A stretch of DNA of 64,000 nucleotides from NCBI GenBank assembly GCA_003252385.1, contig QKEH01000009.1, positions 16,916-80,915 of the forward strand, read 5' to 3'. A program made the translations under genes and the position numbers. Under the pieces are notes generated by a model that was not told the DNA's origin, made no database searches, and saw only the letters and a list, made by a program, of their open reading frames with translations. This stretch comes from Bacteroidota bacterium. GTDB taxonomy: Bacteria > Bacteroidota > Bacteroidia > Bacteroidales > UBA10428. This document shows positions 17,359-26,811 of the stretch, one piece after another (the first letter of the stretch is position 1; every line of letters begins with the position of its first letter).

Positions 17359-17558
17359 CCCGCATAGTTACTTTAGATATTTGCGAAACTCAACATTTAC
17401 CACATTGGAGTTTCTCTTAGATCATTTAAGACAGGCCCAGTAGCCGCTGGTCGGTGATCCTGGTCTTCCAGGACGTTGGAAGTCTGACCTGATCTAGCAA
17501 CTCCACCCATGTCATTGACGGGGTTTCTTAAATTCTAAAGGATTATGCGGGTTTTTTT
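17359..17558 (+). ncRNA. ssrS: 6S RNA
   Basis: About 200 nt between zapA and rny fold as 6S RNA. The terminal stem is CCCGCATA (17359-17366) with TATGCGGG (17544-17551), followed by a run of seven T. The closing stem is GAAACTC with GGGTTTC. Then comes a large central bubble (AACATTTACCACATT on one side). The apical arm opens with GGAGTT/AACTCC and TTAGATCA/TGATCTAG and carries a further GGTCTTCCAGGAC-type arm. 6S RNA mimics an open promoter and binds RNA polymerase holoenzyme. The position next to zapA and the long bulged rod support the call; I matched architecture, not a covariance model. Confidence 0.88.
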
Positions 17559-17580
17559 ATAAACCTATAAGCAACAACGT

Positions 17581-19149
17581 ATGATTACTATTTTACTGAT
17601 AGCCAATACCTCGATGATAAAACTAGCCACAACTGGCATCCTCTCGCTGCTTGCCGGTGGTGTTTTATCGTATCTGGTATGGAATGTGACGCAAAAAAAG
17701 AAAAGCGCGAATATCATTAACGAAGCAAAGACTGAGGCCGAAGTCATCAAGAAAGATAAAATTCTTCAGGCCAAGGAAAAATTTCTTCAGCTTAAAGCGG
17801 AACACGAAAAGTTCATCAACGAGCGTAATAATAAGTTAAACCAGGCAGAAAACCGCTTCAAGCAAAAAGAAGCTACTCTCTCGCAAAAATTTGAAGAAAG
17901 CCAGCGCGCCAAGAAAGAAATAGACACCATTCGCCGCAACTTGGAAACCCAAATGGAACTGGTTGACAAGAAGGAACAGGAGCTGGTTAAACTCCACAAA
18001 CAGCAAGTGGAACAGCTCGAAGCAGCCTCCGGCCTGTCAGCCGAAGAAGCCAAGGAACAGCTTATTGAATCCCTGAAGGAAGAAGCCAAAACGGAGGCTA
18101 TCTCCTATATCAATGAAATTGTGGACGAAGCCCGTTTGAGTGCCAACCGCGAGGCCAAGAAGATTGTCATTGAAACCATTCAGCGGGTAGCCACTGAAAC
18201 TGCTATCGAAAACGCTGTCACCGTGTTCAATATTGAAAGCGATGAGATAAAAGGGCGTATCATTGGCCGCGAAGGACGTAACATTCGTGCCCTGGAAGCG
18301 GCCACAGGGGTTGAAATTATTGTCGATGACACCCCGGAAGCCATCATACTTTCGGCGTTTGACCCGGTTCGCCGGGAGATTGCCCGCTTATCGCTCCACC
18401 AACTGGTAACCGACGGCCGAATTCATCCGGCGCGTATTGAGGAAGTTGTTGCCAAAACCCGCAAGCAGATCGAAGAAGAAATAGTAGAAGTTGGAAAACG
18501 CACCACCATTGACTTGGGCGTTCACGGCTTACACCCCGAAATGATTCGCCTGATCGGTAAAATGAAATATCGCTCGTCCTATGGACAAAACCTGCTACAA
18601 CACTCCCGCGAAGTAGCCAATTTGTGTGCGATTATGGCTTCGGAGTTGGGTCTCAACACCAAGTTAGCCAAGAGGGCAGGTTTGCTGCACGATATTGGAA
18701 AAGTTTCCGATGAAGATCCGGAACTTCCCCACGCAGTGTATGGCATGAAGCTGGCCGAAAAACACAAGGAAAAACCTGAAGTCTGTAACGCCATTGGAGC
18801 TCACCACGACGAGGTGGAAATGACCAGCCTTATTGCTCCAATTGTTCAGGTTTGTGATGCCATTTCGGGAGCACGCCCCGGGGCACGCCGCGAGGTGGTT
18901 GAATCGTACATTAAGCGTTTGAAGGAGCTCGAAAACCTGGCACTGTCCTTCCCTGGTGTACTTAAAACATATGCTATTCAAGCCGGAAGGGAACTTCGGG
19001 TAATTGTGGGCAGCGGACAGGTCTCCGATAAGGATGCCGATGCATTATCGTACGAAATTGCCAAACGTATACAGGACGAAATGACTTACCCTGGACAGGT
19101 AAAAATCACTGTAATCCGCGAAACACGCGCTGTAAGTTTTGCCAAATAA
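17581..19149 (+). CDS. rny: ribonuclease Y
   Basis: 522 aa with the full RNase Y layout. There is an N-terminal membrane helix (about residues 12-38), a long charged coiled coil (40-185) and a KH domain ([20 protein letters not shown], about 220-240). The HD hydrolase domain has the metal-binding HD in [11 protein letters not shown] and a second His pair in [11 protein letters not shown]. RNase Y is a membrane-bound endonuclease that starts mRNA decay. A second ATG 33 bp downstream could be the true start. It follows the 6S RNA terminator by about 20 bp. Confidence 0.97.
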   Translation: MITILLIANTSMIKLATTGILSLLAGGVLSYLVWNVTQKKKSANIINEAKTEAEVIKKDKILQAKEKFLQLKAEHEKFINERNNKLNQAENRFKQKEATLSQKFEESQRAKKEIDTIRRNLETQMELVDKKEQELVKLHKQQVEQLEAASGLSAEEAKEQLIESLKEEAKTEAISYINEIVDEARLSANREAKKIVIETIQRVATETAIENAVTVFNIESDEIKGRIIGREGRNIRALEAATGVEIIVDDTPEAIILSAFDPVRREIARLSLHQLVTDGRIHPARIEEVVAKTRKQIEEEIVEVGKRTTIDLGVHGLHPEMIRLIGKMKYRSSYGQNLLQHSREVANLCAIMASELGLNTKLAKRAGLLHDIGKVSDEDPELPHAVYGMKLAEKHKEKPEVCNAIGAHHDEVEMTSLIAPIVQVCDAISGARPGARREVVESYIKRLKELENLALSFPGVLKTYAIQAGRELRVIVGSGQVSDKDADALSYEIAKRIQDEMTYPGQVKITVIRETRAVSFAK

Positions 19150-19150
19150 A

Positions 19151-20020
19151 CTATTGAAAAATTTGAAGAAGCTCGCACAGCCGGGTCATTTTATCCTCAA
19201 AACCGAGTTTCTCATACGATACAATTAAACCATTGATAAGTCTTACTAAAGTTTCCTCATTGCTGCAGGGAACATAGTAGGACTTATCAGGTTTTAGCTG
19301 GTTCTGTTCCAAAAAATAATCAATCTCCTTCTTACTAAGTATGGCTCCTTTATTATAGGGATTGATATAAAAAATTATATCCTGTATTTCGTCCTGCGAG
19401 TCGATATAACGATATTCGTCCTTATAAGCCAGAATAAAGTTTTTAGGCAGATTGACTCCATAAATAGGCAAATTCAATTTATCGGCAATAGCTTTATAAA
19501 GAATGGCCAGCGAAAGAGGGTTCCCTTTGCGGGTCTCCAACACCTGATTAAGGAAGGAATTTTGCGGTGAGTAAAAATTGTGGGTATTGCGGGCGAACTT
19601 ATGAAGTTCAAATAATACATAGTTGATGATTTTGACCTTTTCAACAGCCGTAAGATTCGTGCCAATTTCCAACCATACATCGTTCTTAATTTTCTCCACC
19701 CGATCATCGATTTGAAAAAAGCTGGTTTCAGGAAATTGAAATTGCACCAAATAGCTGGCTCCTTCCAGAATATTGGTTGCTCCGCCGTTCTTCCAGTTCC
19801 TCAAATTGGTGCGTGTAGTTTCAAACTGAATGTCGTAAATAACCCGTTCAAGCCGCTCCTGAACCCGGCTATCAGGGGTATTCTCCCATACCTTCTCCAA
19901 ATGGGGCACAATGGTTATGCCGTGCTGCATCAGATTATCTGTAACGGCACTCACCACCTCGGTATCCGTGTCGTCCAACAATGAGATCAATGCTTGTATC
20001 TTACTGACATCCATATTCAT
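19151..20020 (-). CDS. SirB1-like / transglutaminase-like family protein
   Basis: 289 aa. The N-terminal 75 residues look like HEAT-type helices (ALISLLDDTDTEVVSAV). The middle and C-terminal parts match the SirB1/Transglut_core2 family: RNTHNFYSPQNSFLNQVLETRKGNPLSL-type sequence, then LPIYGVNLPKNFILAY and YINPYNKGAILSK. No function is established for the family; proteins of this kind are usually not active transglutaminases. Convergent with rny, one base from its stop codon. Confidence 0.75.
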   Translation of the reverse strand: MNMDVSKIQALISLLDDTDTEVVSAVTDNLMQHGITIVPHLEKVWENTPDSRVQERLERVIYDIQFETTRTNLRNWKNGGATNILEGASYLVQFQFPETSFFQIDDRVEKIKNDVWLEIGTNLTAVEKVKIINYVLFELHKFARNTHNFYSPQNSFLNQVLETRKGNPLSLAILYKAIADKLNLPIYGVNLPKNFILAYKDEYRYIDSQDEIQDIIFYINPYNKGAILSKKEIDYFLEQNQLKPDKSYYVPCSNEETLVRLINGLIVSYEKLGFEDKMTRLCELLQIFQ

Positions 20021-20100
20021 ACTATAATTTACATAAAAATATAGATTATTCCTAGAGGGCTGATAAATTAAGTATTTTTGTTATTAACGGAGAATAGTGC

Positions 20101-20142
20101 TGACAAACAAAAACCCGGCAAATACCGGGTTTTTGTTTGTCA
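20101..20142. terminator. bidirectional terminator between the SirB1-like gene's promoter side and tkt
   Basis: A perfect 18-bp inverted repeat (TGACAAACAAAAACCCGG and its complement) with a 6-nt loop; the stem contains A and T tracts so it can end transcription in either direction. It lies 18 bp beyond the tkt stop codon. Confidence 0.92.
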
Positions 20143-20159
20143 TTCAGGTTGTTACCAGT

Positions 20160-22190
20160 CTACTTCATCAGTAAGGTCACTGCCTGTTGGTATACATTTT
20201 CTGCTGTATATCCGAGTTTTTCATCGAGCACAGCAGCCGGAGCCGAATAGCCAAAACTATCCAATCCGATAATTTTCCCCCGGGAACCTACCAAACCCTG
20301 CAAGGTTACCGATAGTCCAGCGGTCAAACCCAATGTGGGCAGATGTTCCGGTAATACCGATTCCTGATAGCCGGGATCCTGATCGCGAAACAGGCCCTCG
20401 GAAATGATGGATGCTACCTGAACGTTAATTCCTTTTCGTTCCTTCAACAATCGGGCCCCTTCGATGAGCGTGGAAACTTCAGAACCATTTCCAACAAAAA
20501 CAATATCGTTCTGAGACGCATCCTTATGCACCAAATAACCGCCCCTGGTGGCATTCAGGGCATCCTGATACCGATCACCATTGGAGGGTACATCCGGAAT
20601 GTTCTGGCGTGATAAAATAAGAGCTGTTGGGGAACCGGTATTTTCCAGAGCCATTTTCCAGGCTACATTGGTTTCCATAGCATCGGCCGGCCGCAATACC
20701 AATACGCTGCGCTTTCCGTGATGGTTTCTCAGCTGCTCCATCAAACGAATTTGCGCTTCGTGTTCCACAGGCTGATGCGTAGGACCATCCTCCCCAACCC
20801 GGAAGGCGTCATGGGTCCATACGTATTTCACTGGCAGTTGCATAAGAGCTGCCAAACGAACTGCAGGCTTCATGTAATCGGAAAATACAAAGAAAGTGCC
20901 GCACACCGGAATTACCCCACCATGCAGTGCCATGCCGTTCGCAATGCCTGCCATGGTGAGCTCGGCCACCCCCACCTGAAGGAAGGCTCCACGAAAATCG
21001 CCTTTTACAAACTGAGTGGTTTTCTTCAGAAAGCCTTCGGTTTTGTCGCTGTCCGACAGGTCGGCCGAAGCCACAATCATATTTTCCACCTTACCGCAAA
21101 GCTCGGCCAGAATGGTTCCTGAGGCCACACGCGAGGCAATATTTGACTTTTGTTTTATGGACGAAAAGTCGATATCCGGCATGGCTCCTGAATAGAACAG
21201 TTTCAGTTTTTCAGCCAGTTCCGGATTGTCGTTTTCCCACTGTTTAAATTCTTCTTTCTGTTCTTTGGCAAGCTGTCGTTTGTTTAAATTGATTTTTTCC
21301 CAATATTCTTTAACATCATCGAAGATTACGAATGGGTTTTTGGGGTCGCCGCCCAGGTTCTCAATGGTTTTCTCAAACGATGCTCCTGCCGCTGACAGCG
21401 GCATACCATGGGTAGCACAATTCTTCTCGAAGGAATGTCCGTCGGGGGTCAGGGCTCCTTTGCCCATAACGGTTTTACCAATGATAAGTGTAGGCCGATC
21501 CTTTTCGGAATGAGCAGCATGCAAACTTTTCCGGATTTCAGCTGGATTGTTTCCATCAATCGTGAGCACGTTCCATCCCCAGGCCTGGTATTTCATGGCC
21601 GTATCCTCGCGGGTTACGGCATCGGTTTTGGTAGAAAGCTGAATGTCATTGGCATCGTAGAACATAATCAGGTTATTCAACCCTAGGTAACCGGCAATTC
21701 GGCCGGCACCCTGACTCACTTCTTCCTGTACACCACCATCGGAGATGAACGCGTAGGTTTTATGCGCAACAATATCGCCGAAGCGCGCCACCAAAAAACG
21801 TTCGGCTATGGCCGCCCCAACCGCCATGGTGTGCCCCATGCCCAGAGGGCCCGATGTGTTTTCAACCCCGTGTGCCGGATCGGCTTCGGGATGTCCGGGA
21901 GTTATGCTGCCCCATTGACGAAAATTTTCAATATCCTTCATGTTGTAATAGCCGGCATACAGCAGGATGGAATATAACATGGGAGACATGTGGCCCGGAT
22001 CCAGAAAGAAACGGTCGCGGTTTATCCAATGTCCATCGGTTGGATCGTAATGAAGAAACTCGGAATATAGGATAGAAACGAAATCAGCTCCACCCATGGC
22101 TCCCCCTGGGTGCCCCGACTTGGCCTTTTCTACCATAGATGCAATCAGTATTCGGATATTATCGGCTGATCGTTCAATAACACTTTTCAT
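20160..22190 (-). CDS. tkt: transketolase
   Basis: 676 aa, full length. The thiamine diphosphate-binding region is clear (AKSGHPGGAMGGADFVSIL near the start, ISDGGVQEEVSQG then FYDANDIQLS). The pyrimidine-binding domain has WTHDAFRVGEDGPTHQPVEH. It transfers two-carbon units between sugar phosphates in the pentose phosphate pathway. Monocistronic, with a strong terminator. Nothing unusual in the sequence. Confidence 0.97.
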   Translation of the reverse strand: MKSVIERSADNIRILIASMVEKAKSGHPGGAMGGADFVSILYSEFLHYDPTDGHWINRDRFFLDPGHMSPMLYSILLYAGYYNMKDIENFRQWGSITPGHPEADPAHGVENTSGPLGMGHTMAVGAAIAERFLVARFGDIVAHKTYAFISDGGVQEEVSQGAGRIAGYLGLNNLIMFYDANDIQLSTKTDAVTREDTAMKYQAWGWNVLTIDGNNPAEIRKSLHAAHSEKDRPTLIIGKTVMGKGALTPDGHSFEKNCATHGMPLSAAGASFEKTIENLGGDPKNPFVIFDDVKEYWEKINLNKRQLAKEQKEEFKQWENDNPELAEKLKLFYSGAMPDIDFSSIKQKSNIASRVASGTILAELCGKVENMIVASADLSDSDKTEGFLKKTTQFVKGDFRGAFLQVGVAELTMAGIANGMALHGGVIPVCGTFFVFSDYMKPAVRLAALMQLPVKYVWTHDAFRVGEDGPTHQPVEHEAQIRLMEQLRNHHGKRSVLVLRPADAMETNVAWKMALENTGSPTALILSRQNIPDVPSNGDRYQDALNATRGGYLVHKDASQNDIVFVGNGSEVSTLIEGARLLKERKGINVQVASIISEGLFRDQDPGYQESVLPEHLPTLGLTAGLSVTLQGLVGSRGKIIGLDSFGYSAPAAVLDEKLGYTAENVYQQAVTLLMK

Positions 22191-22383
22191 AATTGAAATA
22201 CTTTTCTTAGATTACAATTCTTAATTAAATGGCTGCGAATTTACCTATTTATAGGCATTATTCGACGACAAAAAACGCCAAATTAACATCTAATTCAGCA
22301 CTTTTCGGCCAAAGCTCGCATAATAAAACCCATACAACTTTTTGAAAGTTTAGTATATTTACCCCCAACAAAATTTTCATGTG

Positions 22384-22863
22384 ATGATACAACGAATACA
22401 GACTGCCTTCCTGCTTGTAGCCACGGTATTTTCCTTTCTCATGCTCACCCACCCTATTTCATCGATTAACTTATCAAACCATGCCCACCTGTCCTTCAGG
22501 CCAACGGGGCTGTCCAATTTTGCCACTCCCCCAACCTATTACATGCACACCTGGCCTGTGTTCATTCTTATGGTACTAACTGCGGCCATTAACCTGGGAA
22601 CCGTATTTCTTTTCCGAAAGCGGGTGTTGCAAATGCGCCTTTGTGTTTACAATATTCTGTTGACCCTCGGATTGTCGGGGTTAATGTTCTTTTATTACTT
22701 TTATATAAAACATCACGAAATTATTGAAGGAGCAACCTTTACCAGTGGACGATTCTCTTATACCTCCATATTGCCCTTTGTTAATATTATTCTTCTATTT
22801 CAGGCATTTCGAGCCATACGCCGCGACGAACTGTTGGTAAAATCGTACGACCGACTACGATAA
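22384..22863 (+). CDS. DUF4293 family membrane protein
   Basis: 159 aa from the ATG at 22384 (a GTG one codon earlier is possible). It begins MIQRIQTAFLL, the DUF4293 opening, and has four predicted membrane helices: the N-terminal one, WPVFILMVLTAAINLGTVFL, ILLTLGLSGLMFFYYFYI, and SILPFVNIILLFQAF. The C-terminal end RRDELLVKSYDRLR is the typical family tail. DUF4293 proteins are widespread in Bacteroidota and have no known function. Divergent from tkt. Confidence 0.88.
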   Translation: MIQRIQTAFLLVATVFSFLMLTHPISSINLSNHAHLSFRPTGLSNFATPPTYYMHTWPVFILMVLTAAINLGTVFLFRKRVLQMRLCVYNILLTLGLSGLMFFYYFYIKHHEIIEGATFTSGRFSYTSILPFVNIILLFQAFRAIRRDELLVKSYDRLR

Positions 22864-22885
22864 TTTCTTTTTTTAGGAAGCTGAT

Positions 22886-23341
22886 TTACAAAATAACCAT
22901 GTGTTCCTTATCGGTGATTTTTTCGCAATAATGGCAACGCAGTTTTAGTTTTTTGCGATTAATTACTAAAAACCGGGTTGGAACCGCTTCGTGATTCGTA
23001 ATACACGATGGGTTATCACATTTCACAATGCTGTAAATATCGTCAGGTACTTCCACGTCCTTTTTCTCAACTACCTGGTAATCGCGTATCACGTTTAGTT
23101 TGGCTTCCGGGGCTACCAGCGAAATGCGGTTGATGTCCTTATCCTGAAAGTACACATCAGACAATTTGATTATGCCTTTTTTGCCATGCTTTTTACTCGG
23201 CAAATTGGTCCCAAAGGTGATCATTCCCTGTAGATGGTCGAGACGTAATATGGAAACCACTTTAAAAAGACTGTCGGCCGGAATATGATCGATAACCGTT
23301 CCGTCCTTGATGGCACTCACCTCGAGTTTGTTGTTTTTCAT
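22886..23341 (-). CDS. pyrI: aspartate carbamoyltransferase regulatory chain
   Basis: 151 aa, standard length. The allosteric nucleotide-binding half (KDGTVIDHIPADSLFKV) comes first, then the zinc domain with four Cys: CDNPSCITNHE and LRCHYCEK. PyrI binds CTP or ATP and holds catalytic trimers together in the ATCase holoenzyme. It follows pyrB by 9 bp on the same strand. Confidence 0.97.
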   Translation of the reverse strand: MKNNKLEVSAIKDGTVIDHIPADSLFKVVSILRLDHLQGMITFGTNLPSKKHGKKGIIKLSDVYFQDKDINRISLVAPEAKLNVIRDYQVVEKKDVEVPDDIYSIVKCDNPSCITNHEAVPTRFLVINRKKLKLRCHYCEKITDKEHMVIL

Positions 23342-23350
23342 GGCTGTTCC

Positions 23351-24259
23351 TTATTTTAGACCTAGCATTAAGGCTATAATAGCCTGGCGCACATACACGC
23401 CGTTTTCGGTTTGCTGAAAGTAATACGCTTTGGGGTTGGAATCGACACTGGTATGGATTTCGTTGACACGTGGCAGCGGATGCAGTACCCTCATGTTGTC
23501 CCTGGTGCCCTCAAGCATGTGGTTCTTTAACACATAGGCATTCTTGGTTCGCTCGTATTCAATCGGATCCGAGAATCGTTCTTTTTGCACCCGGGTCATA
23601 TAGATAATATCAGCATTTTTCATGTTATCATCGAGTTCCGTTGACTCGTAATATTTCAAACCTAACTCCTCAAGGTACATTTTATATTCATCGGGCATAC
23701 GCAGTTCATCAGGCGAAATAAAATAGAAGGTTGCATTGAATTCAGACAGTGCCATAAGCAGCGAATGGACTGTGCGTCCGTATTTCAGATCGCCTACCAA
23801 AAAGATATTCAGATCATTCAGTTTGCCCTGAGTTTTCTGAATGGAATACAAATCGAGCAAGGTTTGGGTAGGGTGCTGATTGGATCCATCGCCGGCATTG
23901 ATAACGGGTACGTTGGCAATTTCGCTGGCATAGCGAACACTGCCCTCCAAGGGATGACGCATCACAATAAGTTCGCAGTAATTGGTTACCACCCGTATGG
24001 TGTCATTTAGGGTTTCTCCTTTGGTAACGGATGAAGTAGCGGAATCTGTAAAGCCTATTACGCGGCCGCCCAATCGGTTAATGGCGCTTTCGAAACTCAA
24101 TCGGGTACGGGTAGACGGTTCAAAAAAAAGTACCCCCACCACCTGTCCGTTCAATAAATTCTGATAAGAGTTGGCTTCAAATTCGGCGGCCACCTCCAAG
24201 ATGCGTAAGTATTCTTCCTTCGAAAAATCCGTAATGGTTACCAGACTTTTATTCTTCAT
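23351..24259 (-). CDS. pyrB: aspartate carbamoyltransferase catalytic chain
   Basis: 302 aa. The carbamoyl phosphate-binding motif [12 protein letters not shown], the aspartate-site segment around MTRVQKERF and the [14 protein letters not shown] motif are present. It catalyses carbamoylation of aspartate, the committed step of pyrimidine synthesis. First gene of pyrBI. No attenuator-like leader is obvious in the 77 bp upstream. Confidence 0.98.
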   Translation of the reverse strand: MKNKSLVTITDFSKEEYLRILEVAAEFEANSYQNLLNGQVVGVLFFEPSTRTRLSFESAINRLGGRVIGFTDSATSSVTKGETLNDTIRVVTNYCELIVMRHPLEGSVRYASEIANVPVINAGDGSNQHPTQTLLDLYSIQKTQGKLNDLNIFLVGDLKYGRTVHSLLMALSEFNATFYFISPDELRMPDEYKMYLEELGLKYYESTELDDNMKNADIIYMTRVQKERFSDPIEYERTKNAYVLKNHMLEGTRDNMRVLHPLPRVNEIHTSVDSNPKAYYFQQTENGVYVRQAIIALMLGLK

Positions 24260-24336
24260 AGCTCCTAGGATGTTTTGAGTGTAAAGGTACGTATCTATCG
24301 ATGCAATTGGTATGCCTGTTCAAATCTTGTAATAAT

Positions 24337-24939
24337 TCAGTTTTCGTATAAAGTGAGGTATTCAATGGCTTTGAGTTTTTCAGTGACAGGCATGTAGAAC
24401 GACTTCCTTACTGCAAGCCGCATGATGCATTCCAACTCAAAATTTTGTTCGATCACAGTCACCTCCAAGTCTTTAATAATTCGCATCACCTCGTTCATCT
24501 GCGGGTATCGGAAACCGATATTAAACAACACATCTTCGGTTCGCTCAATGATTTGAGCATTTTCAAGGGCATCGGCGGCGGCCGCTTTGTAAGATCTTAT
24601 AAGACCGGGAGTGCCCAATAGAGTGCCCCCAAAATAGCGAACCACAAAAATGGCTATGTTGGTAATATTCCAGGAGAGTATCTGTCCGTAGATGGGTTTG
24701 CCGGCTGTACCGGAAGGCTCACCATCGTCGTTCATTCGATACGAATCGTTTGTGGCACCCAAACGATAGGCAAAACAATGATGCCGTGCCGTATGATGAG
24801 CTTTCCGTAGTTGATCCAGGTGTTCTTTTACTTCGTCTGCCGATTTTACCGGAAAGGCGAAAGCCAGGAATTTACTTCCCTTTTCCTTATAAATCCCTTC
24901 GGAAGGGAATTGTATGGTTCGATAGACATCCTCTTTCAT
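24337..24939 (-). CDS. YigZ/IMPACT family protein
   Basis: 200 aa from the ATG at 24939, giving MKEDVYRTIQFPSEG. Longer starts exist (ATG at 24969, TTG at 25002), but the outermost would run through the dnaA terminator hairpin, so the short form is preferred. IMPACT hallmarks are GIYKEKGSKFLAFAFPV, HHCFAYRLG, DDGEPSGTAGKPI and VVRYFGGTLLGTPGLIRSY. The bacterial function is not settled; the family is linked to translation regulation and structurally to EF-G domain IV. Confidence 0.92.
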   Translation of the reverse strand: MKEDVYRTIQFPSEGIYKEKGSKFLAFAFPVKSADEVKEHLDQLRKAHHTARHHCFAYRLGATNDSYRMNDDGEPSGTAGKPIYGQILSWNITNIAIFVVRYFGGTLLGTPGLIRSYKAAAADALENAQIIERTEDVLFNIGFRYPQMNEVMRIIKDLEVTVIEQNFELECIMRLAVRKSFYMPVTEKLKAIEYLTLYEN

Positions 24940-24981
24940 GGGGTAGCGGCATCCTTCTGGGTGAAACATTCCCGGTATTGG

Positions 24982-25010
24982 AAAAAAAAAGCAGGTAATC
25001 AACCTGCCTT
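24982..25010 (-). terminator. rho-independent terminator of dnaA
   Basis: On the minus strand AGGCAGGTT-GATT-ACCTGC forms a stem followed by nine T, four bases past the dnaA stop codon. Confidence 0.88.
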
Positions 25011-25013
25011 TCC

Positions 25014-26435
25014 TTAGAATTTTAATTTCTTCTCAATGTCATCAATCTGATTTTTAAACTGCTTATCGGTGTCCATGAGATTGTTAACGGTCTTACAGGC
25101 ATGCAGCACGGTGGCGTGATCCTTACCTCCTATTTGAGCCCCGATAGTGGCCAACGACGACTTGGTAAGGCTCTTACTAAAATACATGGCCACCTGCCGG
25201 GCTTGAACTATCTCACGCTTCCGAGTTTTTGACTGAAGCATCTCCACGCCTATGTCGTAGTAACTGCAAACCACCTTCTGAATGTAATCGATGGATACCT
25301 CGCGCTTGGTGTTTTTAATCAATTTCTCGATCATCTCCCTGGCGAGATCCAGATTGATGTCCTTGCGATTAAGGGTCGACTGGGCAAGCAACGAAATCAA
25401 GGCTCCTTCGAGCTCGCGAATGTTATCGGTGATATGGGTCGAAATGTATTCGATGACCTCATCTGACATTTCAATACCATCCTTATAGATCTTTTGTTTC
25501 AGAATGGCAATCCGGGTTTCGAAATCGGGTATCTGCAGATCGGCCGATAAACCCCATTTAAACCGGGAAAGCAGACGCTGCTCCATGCCCTGCAACTCCA
25601 CCGGAGGTTTGTCCGATGTGAGTACCAGCTGTTTTCCGGATTGATGCAGATGATTGAAAATATGAAAGAACGTATCCTGGGTTTTTTCTTTACCGGCGAA
25701 CTCATGCACATCGTCGATGATAAGCACATCTATCATTTGATAGAAATGTAAAAAATCGTTCTTGTTATTATTGCGTATGGACTCCACGAACTGAGTCTGG
25801 AATTTATTGGCATTTACGTACAATACGGTTTTATCCGGGAATTTCTCCTTAACTTCAATACCAATGGCCTGTGCCAAATGTGTCTTTCCCAAGCCGGAAT
25901 CGCCATAGATCAACAAGGGGTTAAAAGCAGTTCCTCCGGGGTTGTTTGCCACCGCAATTCCTGCTGAACGTGCCAGACGATTGCATTCTCCCTCCACGTA
26001 ATTGGCAAAACTGTTCTCCGGATTTAAGCGCGGATCAATATCCAGTTTTTTTAGTCCGGGAATAATAAAGGGATTCTTTATGCTCTTTTCATCGGTGTTC
26101 AACGGTACCGAAACGGGTCGGTTTTTAAGCTCCCGCTGGTTATTTGCCGGCAATTTAACGGTAAGCGGATCCTTCCGCGAGGCAGTACTATAATCCATCA
26201 CAACGCTGTATTCCAACTTTGCATCGTATCCTAATTCCTTCCGCAACGTTTTACTAATAATCTCAATATACTTTTCTTCGAGATATTCATAGAAGAAAGG
26301 ACTGGGTACCTGGATTGTTAGTATATTTTTCTCCAATTTTAAGGGAACGATGGGCTCGAACCATGTTCTAAAGCTTATGGATGGCACATTATCTTTAATA
26401 ACATTAAGACAATTGTTCCAAACTTCCCTATGCAT
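25014..26435 (-). CDS. dnaA: chromosomal replication initiator protein DnaA
   Basis: 473 aa with all four domains. Domain I is at the N terminus (MHREVWNNCLNVIKDNVPS...FRTWFEP) and domain II is a variable linker (about 95-135). The AAA+ domain has Walker A YGDSGLGKTHLAQAIG and Walker B VLIIDDVHEF. The C-terminal DNA-binding domain carries the DnaA signature near GGKDHATVLHACKTV. It opens oriC and loads DnaB. It ends with a terminator, so it is not co-transcribed with dnaN as in many other bacteria; dnaN is not in the window. Confidence 0.99.
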   Translation of the reverse strand: MHREVWNNCLNVIKDNVPSISFRTWFEPIVPLKLEKNILTIQVPSPFFYEYLEEKYIEIISKTLRKELGYDAKLEYSVVMDYSTASRKDPLTVKLPANNQRELKNRPVSVPLNTDEKSIKNPFIIPGLKKLDIDPRLNPENSFANYVEGECNRLARSAGIAVANNPGGTAFNPLLIYGDSGLGKTHLAQAIGIEVKEKFPDKTVLYVNANKFQTQFVESIRNNNKNDFLHFYQMIDVLIIDDVHEFAGKEKTQDTFFHIFNHLHQSGKQLVLTSDKPPVELQGMEQRLLSRFKWGLSADLQIPDFETRIAILKQKIYKDGIEMSDEVIEYISTHITDNIRELEGALISLLAQSTLNRKDINLDLAREMIEKLIKNTKREVSIDYIQKVVCSYYDIGVEMLQSKTRKREIVQARQVAMYFSKSLTKSSLATIGAQIGGKDHATVLHACKTVNNLMDTDKQFKNQIDDIEKKLKF

Positions 26436-26811
26436 AATTGTATTTTATTTATTGTTAGGCTATTGCTGAACCGTGGTGTTCATAATTTTACACCGGCAAT
26501 TTTGTGAAAAAAAACATAAAAAAAAAACTACATTCCTCTTGACTTTTTCGGAAGAAATCTATTGGTTTTAGTATCAACATTTTAAAAATAGAATTTTTTT
26601 TATAATAATTATAGTACTGATCTTCAATTATTTACAATCGTCAACGCCGTAGCCAACTGTATACTAACTATTTACATTGCATTGCCAATTTATTAACATT
26701 TAAGTCATGTTATTCTGCCTTTCCACTTGACACTGCCTATGGTTATTGCCATGTAGACAATTATATGTAATTTCAACCCTGTTAATAACGTTTTGTAAAC
26801 AGGAAATCAGT
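26436..26811. other. AT-rich region between dnaA and the glycosyltransferase
   Basis: 376 bp without a credible gene. It must carry the divergent promoters of dnaA and the glycosyltransferase gene. Two near-matches to a DnaA box (TTATTTACA at 26628-26636 and CTATTTACA at 26668-26676) occur, but there is no cluster of TTATNCACA boxes, so I do not call an origin. Confidence 0.4.

Noticed and set aside
24940-25002. N-terminal extension of the YigZ protein
   Set aside because: The longest start uses a TTG inside the dnaA terminator stem, and the extra residues do not resemble the family.
26436-26811. Replication origin call
   Set aside because: Only two one-mismatch DnaA boxes and no repeated unwinding element pattern.
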